47,830 nucleotides of DNA from NCBI GenBank assembly GCA_036521655.1, contig DATDHI010000177.1, positions 1-47,830 of the forward strand. Reading direction: 5' to 3'. This stretch comes from GCA-003244245 sp036521655 (GTDB lineage Bacteria > Actinomycetota > Actinomycetes > Mycobacteriales > Pseudonocardiaceae). Below are positions 24,184 to 32,822 of the stretch, piece after piece (positions within the stretch are counted from its first letter, which is position 1; the number at the start of each line of letters is the position of its first letter). The notes beneath the pieces are model-generated. The model was given only the letters and a program-made list of their open reading frames with translations. It had not been told where the DNA came from and ran no database searches. Both the position numbers and the translations under genes were made by a program.

Positions 24184-24390
24184 CTAGCTGCGAAGCAGGG
24201 TTTTGTTGGTGTACTCGACGTCGATGGAGGTGATCGGATCGTCGGGTTTGGCCTCGCTTCGGCGCCCGACGACGCGGACATAGCCTAGGTAGCGGCCGGC
24301 GCCTGCTTCGACAGCCTCGATCTCGCGGCGATCATCCGGGCTCGCCGTCCGGCTGCTGATTCGCCGGTACAGCACGAAGGCCAAATTCAT
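24184..24390 (-). CDS. Small hypothetical ORF
   Basis: 68 residues, MNLAFVLYRRISSRT at the start and VEYTNKTLLRS at the end, Arg/Glu-rich in the middle. No ribosome site and no recognised family. It is flanked by gene remnants and could itself be a remnant. It fills most of the 327-base gap between the methyltransferase and the next fragment. Confidence 0.2.
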   Translation of the reverse strand: MNLAFVLYRRISSRTASPDDRREIEAVEAGAGRYLGYVRVVGRRSEAKPDDPITSIDVEYTNKTLLRS

Positions 24391-24455
24391 GAACAGGCGC
24401 TTCACGGTGCGCTGGAGGGTCGATCGCTCGGTCAGCAGCTGCCTATCGTCACGGC

Positions 24456-24624
24456 ATGGCCTGGACATTCCAAGCTGGCGCCGGTGCATGGCGGGGCGCC
24501 CCCACGGCCGCGCCGGTTGCGTTTCATGAGGCGCTGCCGGGCTATGCGCCCACGCCGCTGGTTGAGCTGCCCACCGTGGCGGGCGAGCTGGCCGTGGGCC
24601 GGGTGCTGGTCAAGGATGAATCAG
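24456..24624 (+). pseudogene. Diaminopropionate ammonia-lyase-like N-terminal fragment
   Basis: ATG 24456 begins 56 codons containing AFHEALPGYAPTPLVELPTV and VGRVLVKDESA, the usual N-terminus of PLP-dependent diaminopropionate ammonia-lyases and related fold-type II enzymes, ending at the PLP-lysine neighbourhood. The match stops abruptly at about 24624, where sequence of the opposite-strand regulator fragment begins. Most of the gene (about 300 codons) is gone. Confidence 0.6.
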
Positions 24625-24884
24625 CAGCATCACTCGCGCCGAGACCTGTTCCTCCTGCAGATCGTGGGCGACAGCGAGCAGTTGCTGTCGGGTAGGCGCT
24701 GGGGTGCGATAGGCCCGGCACAATGCTTCCACCTCGGCGGCGGTGGGGACCTGTTTGCCGGCTCGAGACGGCTGATCTTCGGCTGGGACAGGCCCGCTGC
24801 CCGCGCAGCCTCGATCCCAGACAGCTGCGCTTCCTGGCGGAGGCGCAGCAGCGTGGCAGAGAACGTCAAAGTCAGATCTACTGT
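24625..24884 (-). pseudogene. Scr1-type HTH regulator, N-terminal half, frameshifted
   Basis: Leftward reading: LLRLRQEAQLSGIEAARAAG then LSQPKISRLE is an XRE-type helix-turn-helix. A single-base loss then moves the match to another frame: AGKQVPTAAEVEALCRAYRT, then QQLLAVAHDLQEEQVSARVM. It stops at about 24625, at the junction with the ammonia-lyase fragment. The normal continuation (DUF5753) is missing here but present at 22511-22850. Confidence 0.65.
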
Positions 24885-25003
24885 GAATAGTGATCGCGGC
24901 GAGGCGCGGGACCGATCCGTTGAGGAGGGCATCCGATGGCTGACCCGACACCTGCGCGGTGAGCACGCGAGCCGCCAAATGGAACCTATTGCAGGGCGCA
25001 GGG

Positions 25004-25951
25004 CTAGCGATCTGATTGGCTTGCCCAGTCGGCGAGGACGAGGGCTCCGGCTGGGCCGGCTAGTGGGCCGAGTGCGGCCGGGACGACGAAGTCGTCGGCA
25101 GCGTGTTCGGGCAGGCCGGGATACCCGGCGAGTGTCTCGGCGAGGTTGGCGCGGACCAGCGGGAACAGCCCGGGCAGGCCGGTTACGCCGCCGCCGATCA
25201 CGATGCGCTGCGGTGCGATCGGGTAGACGATGTTGCGCAGCCCGGCGGCTAGATAGGCGGCTTCGAGCTGGACGGCCGCTCGGAGATCGTCGCCGTCGAG
25301 CTGCTCAGCCGGGCGGCCCCAGCGGGCGGCGATAGCCGCGCCACCTGCCATGCCCTCCAGGCAGTCGGCGTGAAACGGGCAATCACCAGGGAAGTCGTCC
25401 CCGGGCTGGCGCGGCACGCTGAGGTGGCCCATCTCGGGGTGCCCCAACCCGTGGAGGATCCCGCCTCCGACCACGGCTCCCGCGCCGACACCGGTGCCGA
25501 CGGTCATGTACACGAAGGTGTCCAGACCACGGGCGGCTCCCCAGCGACCCTCGCCCAGCGCAGCCCCGTTGACGTCGGTGTCGAAACCCACTGGCACGTC
25601 CAGTACGCGGCTGACTGGCCCGACCATGTCCACGCCTGCCCAACCCGGTTTGGGGCTGGTCGTGATGAACCCGTACTGCGGATGGGATCGGCGCAGCTCC
25701 AACGGGCCGAACGAGGCGATACCGATTGCGGCAAGCGGCCCGCCGGAAGCCACGTGCTGCTGGAAGAAGCCGAGTACCTGGGCCAGCGTCTCAGCTGGTC
25801 CGCCAGTGGGGATCCGGGTCTGGGCGACGATGTGGTCAGGATCGGACCCGACCAGGCAGATGACCTTCGTCCCTCCTACCTCGATCGCCCCCAACCGCGC
25901 CGAACTCACCCGCCGGAGTCTTTCATCCGCGGGGTTCCTCGGCGCGGACAT
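25004..25951 (-). CDS. ROK-family sugar kinase (fructokinase/glucokinase-like)
   Basis: 315 residues. ATP-binding motif GAIEVGGTKVICLVG near residue 20, catalytic FDTDVNGAALGE (Asp base), the ROK zinc site CPFHADCLEGMAGG, and RIVIGGGV. ROK kinases phosphorylate fructose, glucose or related sugars in the cytoplasm; the GxEVGGTK start and CxFHxxC spacing lean toward the fructokinase branch. ATG 25951 shares its first base with the stop of the upstream SnoaL-like fragment (TGATG), arguing for old translational coupling; GTG 25909 is an alternative start. It appears intact amid remnants. Confidence 0.85.
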   Translation of the reverse strand: MSAPRNPADERLRRVSSARLGAIEVGGTKVICLVGSDPDHIVAQTRIPTGGPAETLAQVLGFFQQHVASGGPLAAIGIASFGPLELRRSHPQYGFITTSPKPGWAGVDMVGPVSRVLDVPVGFDTDVNGAALGEGRWGAARGLDTFVYMTVGTGVGAGAVVGGGILHGLGHPEMGHLSVPRQPGDDFPGDCPFHADCLEGMAGGAAIAARWGRPAEQLDGDDLRAAVQLEAAYLAAGLRNIVYPIAPQRIVIGGGVTGLPGLFPLVRANLAETLAGYPGLPEHAADDFVVPAALGPLAGPAGALVLADWASQSDR

Positions 25952-26225
25952 CAGACCGTGGCGGCCGCCGCTGGCGTGTCAAGCTGGGCCATGATGGTCG
26001 CGCTGTCGATCCAGACGTTCTCCCGGCTGATCTTGCCATCCCGGAACTCGAAGATGTGCAGCATGCGGAACGAGATCCGCCGGCCGTGCCCCGGCACGCC
26101 AGCGAACTGCCCGGACACGGTGCCGGTCCAGAAGTGCTCGATGATGCAGGCATCCCGGCCGTAGTAGGTACGAGTGGGAACCAGCTCCTCGACGTGCATG
26201 CCGCTGGCCAGGAGCTGTCGTGTCG
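25951..26225 (-). pseudogene. SnoaL-like (NTF2-fold) protein, N-terminally truncated
   Basis: Leftward reading GMHVEELVPTRTYYGRD, then FWTGTVSGQFAGVPGHGRRI and FRMLHIFEFRDGKISRENVW is the C-terminal half of a SnoaL-like ester cyclase/NTF2-fold protein. The first ~60 residues of the family are missing. Beyond about 26225 the DNA belongs to a MarR fragment on the other strand. An internal ATG (26199) could start a short product without function. Confidence 0.65.
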
Positions 26226-26542
26226 GCGGTCGGCGTGTCACCGATCTCGCCGCCCACACCGGTATGACCAAGCAATCGATGCACGAGCTTGTTGGGCACC
26301 TCGAACGGCATGGCTATCTGCGGCGCGAAACCGACCCCTCCGACACGCGGGCCCGGCTGGTCAGGCTGACTGAGCGTGGACGCCAACTGCAGGACGAGAT
26401 GCACGAGGCAGTGGAGCGCCTGCACCGAAACTGGTGCGCGCGGCTGGGCAGCGATCGGTATGAGGCCCCTCTGGTCATCCCTGCAGGAGATCACCGCACC
26501 ACAAGGGCGAGCGACGAATCCCGCACGGGGGCACTATCAATA
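26226..26542 (+). pseudogene. MarR-family regulator, truncated and frameshifted
   Basis: From about 26230, RRVTDLAAHTGMTKQSMHEL then HLERHGYLRRETDPSDTRAR and LVRLTERGRQLQDEMHEAVE matches the winged helix and C-terminal helix of MarR proteins. The N-terminal dimerisation helix is lost. At about 26467 an extra C in a C-run shifts the frame; the other frame continues YEALWSSLQEITA to TAG 26540-26542. Both defects make it a pseudogene. Confidence 0.65.
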
Positions 26543-26544
26543 GT
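26531..26544. promoter_or_regulatory. Short perfect dyad upstream of the Clp gene
   Basis: CACTAT-CA-ATAGTG is a 14-bp inverted repeat ending 35 bases before the Clp start. It contains TATCAA/TAGTGT, which could form a -10 region. It does not resemble the HspR (HAIR) or CIRCE operators. It also overlaps the end of the MarR remnant, so it may be incidental. Confidence 0.35.
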
Positions 26545-26579
26545 GTGTCGCAGACCGCGGCCGGACGAGGAGGTTCAGC

Positions 26580-28622
<2,043 letters not shown>

Positions 28623-28636
28623 AGCTTAGGGCGCGC

Positions 28637-28642
28637 TACCGT
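28637..28642 (+). promoter_or_regulatory. Candidate -10 box for leaderless rpe transcript
   Basis: TACCGT fits TAnnnT and is followed by 7 bases and GTG at 28650. There is no Shine-Dalgarno sequence before either candidate rpe start. The geometry suits a leaderless mRNA beginning at 28650. Confidence 0.4.
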
Positions 28643-28649
28643 GCACTCT

Positions 28650-29321
28650 GTGCCACACCAGCCGATGATCGCGCCGTCCATACTGTCCGCTGACTTCGCC
28701 CGGCTGGCCGACGAGGCCAGGGCGGTACCGGGCGCCGACTGGCTGCACGTCGATGTGATGGACGGGCACTTCGTGCCCAACCTCACCCTGGGCCTTCCCG
28801 TGGTGCAGAGCCTGATGAAGTACACCGACATCCCGATGGACTGCCACCTCATGATCGACAACCCGGACCGGTGGGCGATCGGGTACGCCGAGGCGGGTAG
28901 CTACAACGTCACCGTGCACGCCGAGGCCGCGCAGGACCCGGTGAAGCTCGCGAAGGATCTCCGCGCTGCCGGGGCCAAGGCCGGCTTGTCGATCAAGCCC
29001 AAGACTCCGCTGGAGCCCTGGGTGGAGGTGCTGCGGCATTACGACACGCTGCTGGTGATGAGCGTTGAGCCCGGATTCGGCGGGCAGTCGTTCATCCCGG
29101 AGGTGCTGGACAAGGTGCGCACCGCCCGCCGGCTGGTGGATACCGGGCACCTCACCGTCCTGGTGGAGATCGACGGCGGGATCAACGACGTCACCATCGA
29201 GGCGGCCGCGGAGGCCGGGGTGGACTGCTTCGTCGCCGGCTCGGCCGTGTACGGGGCTGACAACCCGGAGCTGGCAGTCGAGTCGCTGCGGGAGCAGGCC
29301 CGGGCCTGCGGGGGCCGCTGA
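28650..29321 (+). CDS. rpe: Ribulose-phosphate 3-epimerase
   Basis: 223 residues in a TIM barrel. Motifs: IAPSILSADFARLADE, WLHVDVMDGHFVPNLTLG (metal His and Asp), MDCHLMIDNPDRW, MSVEPGFGGQSFIPEVLDKV, VEIDGGIN and FVAGSAVYGA. It interconverts ribulose-5-P and xylulose-5-P in the pentose phosphate pathway; ribulose-5-P is also the substrate of the downstream RibBA. GTG 28650 is favoured because of the leaderless promoter geometry; GTG 28641 is in frame. It heads the rib gene run, but ribD, which usually follows, is not here. Confidence 0.95.
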   Translation: MPHQPMIAPSILSADFARLADEARAVPGADWLHVDVMDGHFVPNLTLGLPVVQSLMKYTDIPMDCHLMIDNPDRWAIGYAEAGSYNVTVHAEAAQDPVKLAKDLRAAGAKAGLSIKPKTPLEPWVEVLRHYDTLLVMSVEPGFGGQSFIPEVLDKVRTARRLVDTGHLTVLVEIDGGINDVTIEAAAEAGVDCFVAGSAVYGADNPELAVESLREQARACGGR

Positions 29322-29326
29322 GCCCG

Positions 29327-29953
29327 GTGTTCACCGGCATTGTCGAGGAACTCGGCGAGCTCCTCAGCCGCGACGAGCGGGCCGACGCGGCGCGATTCGC
29401 CGTGCGTGGGCCGCTGGTCGGCTCCGACGCGCGCCCCGGCGACTCGATCGCCGTCAACGGCGTGTGCCTCACCGTGGTCGACGTCGACGGCATCGTGTTC
29501 ACCGCCGATGTGATCGGCGAGACACTGCGCCGCTCCAGCCTGGGCGCGGCCCGGATCGGAGACCGGCTGAACCTGGAACGGGCGGCGAAGCTGGGCGACC
29601 GGCTCGGCGGCCACCTGGTACAGGGTCACGTCGACGCCACCGGCACCGTACTGGCCCGCACCTCGCCACCCGATGCCGCCTGGGAGCTGGTGCGGATCGG
29701 GATGCCCGCCAAACTGGCCATCTACGTGGTCGAGAAGGGATCGATCACCGTCGACGGGGTCTCGCTCACCGTCGTCGAAGCCGGCACAAACGAGCTCTCC
29801 ATCGGGCTCATCCCGACCACCCGGGAATTGACGACCCTGGGCCTGCGCCGGCCCGGTGAGCTGGTGAACCTCGAGGTCGATGTGATCGCCAAGTACGTCG
29901 AGCGGTTGGTCTCGGCACATCTCGCGTCCGGCCCCGACAAGCTTGGGGGATGA
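29327..29953 (+). CDS. ribE: Riboflavin synthase alpha subunit
   Basis: 208 residues beginning MFTGIVEELGEL at GTG 29327, five bases after the rpe stop. Two tandem lumazine-binding repeats are visible (repeat 1 about 1-97 with SIAVNGVCLTV; repeat 2 about 98-195 with HLVQGHVDATG and ITVDGVSLTV). It dismutates two 6,7-dimethyl-8-ribityllumazine molecules to riboflavin. Length and both repeats are normal. Confidence 0.95.
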   Translation: MFTGIVEELGELLSRDERADAARFAVRGPLVGSDARPGDSIAVNGVCLTVVDVDGIVFTADVIGETLRRSSLGAARIGDRLNLERAAKLGDRLGGHLVQGHVDATGTVLARTSPPDAAWELVRIGMPAKLAIYVVEKGSITVDGVSLTVVEAGTNELSIGLIPTTRELTTLGLRRPGELVNLEVDVIAKYVERLVSAHLASGPDKLGG

Positions 29954-29972
29954 TGCGGGGGAGGAGGGACCG

Positions 29973-31217
29973 ATGGCTGATACCGCCTTTTCCGGCATCG
30001 ATCGGGCGGTCGCCGAGGTGGCGGCCGGGCGCCCGGTGATCGTGGTGGACGACGAGGAGCGCGAGAACGAGGGCGACCTGATCTTCGCGGCGGCGCGCGC
30101 AACTCCTGAGCTGCTGGCGTTCACGGTCCGCTACACCTCGGGGTACATCTGCGTGCCGCTGACCGGGGAGGACTGCGACCGGTTGGATCTGCCGCCGATG
30201 TTTCACACCAATCAGGACAAACGGGGCACCGCCTACACGGTGACGGTGGACGCCCGGGAGGGCGTGACGACCGGGATCTCGGCGGCGGATCGGGCGCACA
30301 CCATCCGGCTGCTGGCCGACCCGGACGCCAAGTCGGTCGACTTCACCCGCCCGGGTCATGTCGTGCCGCTGCGGGCGAAGGAGGGCGGGGTGCTGCGCCG
30401 CCCCGGGCACACCGAGGCGGCGGTGGATCTGGCCCGGCTGGCTGGATTGCGGCCGGCCGGGGTGTTGTGCGAGATCGTCTCGGCCAAGGATCCCGGCGAG
30501 ATGGCCCGTCGCGACGAGCTCGAAGTCTTCGCCGCCGAGCACGACCTGGCGCTGATCACCATCGCGGATCTGATCGCCTACCGGCGGCGGTTCGAGAAGC
30601 AGGTGGTGCGGGTCGCGGAGGCCCGGATCCCCACCGTGCACGGGGAGTTCCGGGCGATCGGGTTCGACTCGATGCTCGACGGGGTGGAGCACATCGCACT
30701 GGTCGCCGGGGAGATCGGGGATGGGGTTGACGTGCTGGTCCGGGTCCACTCCGAATGCCTGACCGGCGATGTGCTGGGCTCGCTGCGCTGCGACTGCGGC
30801 CCGCAGTTGGACGCCGCCCTGGCCGCCGTCGCCGCCGAAGGCCGCGGGGTGGTGCTCTACGTGCGCGGTCACGAGGGCCGCGGCATCGGCCTGATGCACA
30901 AGCTGCAGGCCTACCAACTGCAGGACGCCGGCGCCGACACTGTGGACGCCAACCTCGCCCTGGGCATGCCCGCCGATGCCCGTGACTACGGCACCGGGGC
31001 ACAGATCCTGGTGGATCTCGGCGTGCGCTCGATGCGGCTGCTCTCTAACAACCCGGCCAAGCGGGCCGGCCTGGAGGGCTACGGCCTGACGATCACCGGC
31101 CGGGTGCCATTGCCCATCCGGCCCAACACGGAGAACCTGCATTACCTGCGCACCAAGCGCGATCGGATGGGCCACGACCTCGACGGCCTGGACCCCATCG
31201 AGCGAGCTTGGCCATGA
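29973..31217 (+). CDS. ribBA: DHBP synthase / GTP cyclohydrolase II fusion
   Basis: 414 residues from ATG 29973, with a GGGGGAGGAGGG site. The N-terminal RibB domain (about 1-205) has DDEERENEGDLIFAA and the FTRPGHVVPL segment. The C-terminal RibA domain (about 206-400) has the zinc triad CLTGDVLGSLRCDCG, RGHEGRGIGL and SNNPAKRAGL. RibB makes dihydroxybutanone phosphate from ribulose-5-P; RibA opens GTP. Both feed RibH and RibD. The stop overlaps the ribH ATG (ATGA at 31214). Confidence 0.96.
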   Translation: MADTAFSGIDRAVAEVAAGRPVIVVDDEERENEGDLIFAAARATPELLAFTVRYTSGYICVPLTGEDCDRLDLPPMFHTNQDKRGTAYTVTVDAREGVTTGISAADRAHTIRLLADPDAKSVDFTRPGHVVPLRAKEGGVLRRPGHTEAAVDLARLAGLRPAGVLCEIVSAKDPGEMARRDELEVFAAEHDLALITIADLIAYRRRFEKQVVRVAEARIPTVHGEFRAIGFDSMLDGVEHIALVAGEIGDGVDVLVRVHSECLTGDVLGSLRCDCGPQLDAALAAVAAEGRGVVLYVRGHEGRGIGLMHKLQAYQLQDAGADTVDANLALGMPADARDYGTGAQILVDLGVRSMRLLSNNPAKRAGLEGYGLTITGRVPLPIRPNTENLHYLRTKRDRMGHDLDGLDPIERAWP

Positions 31218-31756
31218 GCGGCACCGGCCAACCCGCGCTGGAGGTGCCCCACTGCTCCGAGCTGCGACTGGGCATCGCCGCCACCCGCTGGCACCAGCGC
31301 ATCACCACCGCACTGCTGGACCGCGCCAGTGCTGCGGCAGCCGAGGCCGGGATTGCCGGACCGACCGTCGTGCGGGTGCCCGGCGCCGTCGAGCTGCCCG
31401 TGGTCTGCCAGGAACTGGCCCGCCACCACGACGCCGTCGTCGCGCTCGGCGTGGTGCTGCGTGGTGGCACCCCGCACTTCGAGTACGTCTGCGACGCGGT
31501 CACCGCCGGGCTCACCAGGGTCGCGCTGGACGCGGGGACCGTGGTGGGCAACGGGGTGCTCACCTGCGACACCGAGGAGCAGGCCCTGGACCGCTGCGGC
31601 TTGCCCGCCTCGTCGGAGGACAAGGGCTTCGACGCCTGCCTCGCCGCCCTCCAGACCGCCCTAGTACTGCGCACCCTGCGCGCCCAATTCCCCGGCGTGT
31701 CGTGTCAGTGTGCCCGGTGTGTCGGGCTGTGGTGCACGCCGGAGGGAGCGTCATGA
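31214..31756 (+). CDS. ribH: Lumazine synthase with a repeat-derived C-terminal tail
   Basis: 180 residues. Active-site features: VVRVPGAVELPV, VALGVVLRGGTPHFEYVCDA (catalytic His), and VGNGVLTCDTEEQA. It joins dihydroxybutanone phosphate and the pyrimidinedione to form lumazine. Family members normally end shortly after LQTALVLRTLR. Here about 24 further residues follow, QFPGVSCQCARCVGLWCTPE plus GAS, Cys-rich and encoded by the repeat at 31691-31726. The tail lies where lumazine synthase subunits pack into capsids, so it may matter. The stop overlaps the next ATG (ATGA). Confidence 0.92.
   Translation: MSGTGQPALEVPHCSELRLGIAATRWHQRITTALLDRASAAAAEAGIAGPTVVRVPGAVELPVVCQELARHHDAVVALGVVLRGGTPHFEYVCDAVTAGLTRVALDAGTVVGNGVLTCDTEEQALDRCGLPASSEDKGFDACLAALQTALVLRTLRAQFPGVSCQCARCVGLWCTPEGAS
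31691..31726. repeat. Dispersed GTGTCGTG-type repeat inside the ribH 3' end
   Basis: CCCGGCGTGTCGTG followed 9 bases later by CCCGGTGTGTCGGG repeats the core units of the tandem array at 8848-8929. Here it is translated in frame as the last residues of RibH. Confidence 0.7.
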
Positions 31757-32205
31757 CCTTCGAAGCCCGGCCGCGCAAGACCCGCCGTGTCGCGGTGGCC
31801 GCCGCCGTCTTGCTGATCGCGGTGTTTGCGGTCGTCGCAGCGCTGCTGCGGCAAACACCCACCGGCGTCTACTTCCGGCTCTCCGACCAGGTGGCCATGA
31901 TGGTGCTGGGGCTGTTGCTCGCCAGCGCTGCACTGCTGTTCGCACGGCCGCGGGTGCGCGCCGGGGCCGAGGGCATAGAAGTGCGCAACCTGCTGGGCTC
32001 GCGCCTGCTGCCCTGGGACCTCGTGCTCCGGGTGTCCTTCCCCGACGGCGCCCCGTGGGCTCGCCTTGAGCTCCCTGACGACGAGTACATCGCGGTGATG
32101 GCGATCCAGGCCGCCGACGGCCGGCACGCGGTGCAGGACATCCGCGCCCTACGGGCAGTGCACGCCGAGCACACCGCACATCACCCTCGGCTTGACCTTA
32201 ACTAA
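31753..32205 (+). CDS. PH-domain membrane protein
   Basis: 150 residues. Two hydrophobic helices near the N-terminus (about 14-34 and 46-66) are followed by RVRAGAEGIEVRNLLGSRLL then PWDLVLRVSFPDGAPWARLEL, the pattern of small bacterial PH-domain proteins (bPH_6/DUF-type). A homologue directly after ribH is usual in mycobacteria and relatives. Function unknown. ATG 31753 overlaps the ribH stop, so it is translationally coupled. The SoxR-like dyad 32196-32213 overlaps its last codons. Confidence 0.8.
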   Translation: MTFEARPRKTRRVAVAAAVLLIAVFAVVAALLRQTPTGVYFRLSDQVAMMVLGLLLASAALLFARPRVRAGAEGIEVRNLLGSRLLPWDLVLRVSFPDGAPWARLELPDDEYIAVMAIQAADGRHAVQDIRALRAVHAEHTAHHPRLDLN

Positions 32206-32213
32206 AGTTGAGG
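32196..32213 (+). promoter_or_regulatory. SoxR/MerR-like operator
   Basis: CCTTAACTAAAGTTGAGG is an 18-bp dyad with one mismatch, preceded by an overlapping TTGACC -35-like hexamer (32192-32197). This matches the layout of SoxR/MerR-family operators, which sit between -35 and -10. No good -10 follows; the DNA runs straight into internal azoreductase codons, so the promoter is probably cut. Confidence 0.55.
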
Positions 32214-32628
32214 TTGGACACCGTGCTGATCGGTGCCCCGATGTACAACTACTCGGTACCCGCCTCGCTGAAGGCCTGGATCGACCGGGTGAGCTTCCCC
32301 GGGGCGTTCACCGACCCAGACACCGGGGACAGCCTGCTGCACGCTACGAGGGTAGTGGTGATCACCGCGCGGGGCGGCGCCTACGGCCCGGGCACCCCAC
32401 GGCAGGCCTGGGACTTCCAAACGCCCTACCTACGGGCCTACTTCGGCACGCAGGGGTGTGGCCGATGAGAACATCTGTTTCATCAACGCCGAGATGACCC
32501 TGGCCGGACTCGCCCCGCAGGTGGCCCGCTTCCGGCCGCTCGCGGCGAGCTCGCTGGCCGCGGCGCGGGCCGAGGTGACCGCGCTGGCCACCGGCGCTAC
32601 CCGGTCGGTGAGCCGAGCAATTTCTTAG
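32208..32628 (+). pseudogene. FMN-dependent azoreductase (AzoR) remnant
   Basis: The reading starts in mid-protein: LDTVLIGAPMYNYSVPASLK, AWIDRVSFPGAF, VVVITARGGAYGPGTP, FQTPYLRAYFG. The first ~80 residues, including the N-terminal FMN site, are absent. At about 32458 two extra bases (a TG duplication) shift the frame; the other frame continues VADENICFINAEMTLAGLAP then RFRPLAASSLAAARAEVTAL to TAG 32626-32628. The 5' deletion abuts the SoxR-like operator that presumably controlled the intact gene. Confidence 0.8.
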
Positions 32629-32822
32629 GGTCAGCGCTTCGAAATACGGGTGGCCACGACCCGCTCTGCTCCCGCCGAGTTCGACAGCAGAGCTGTCCGA
32701 CGCCACCCGGGCAACTCTAGTGCCGAACTCGACGCACGCAGGGCCGTCACGCGATCACGACCGGCAGCCGGTCGCATGTCATGCCTCACAGCAGCGCCTA
32801 CGGGTTTGCTTCGAATGGCGAG

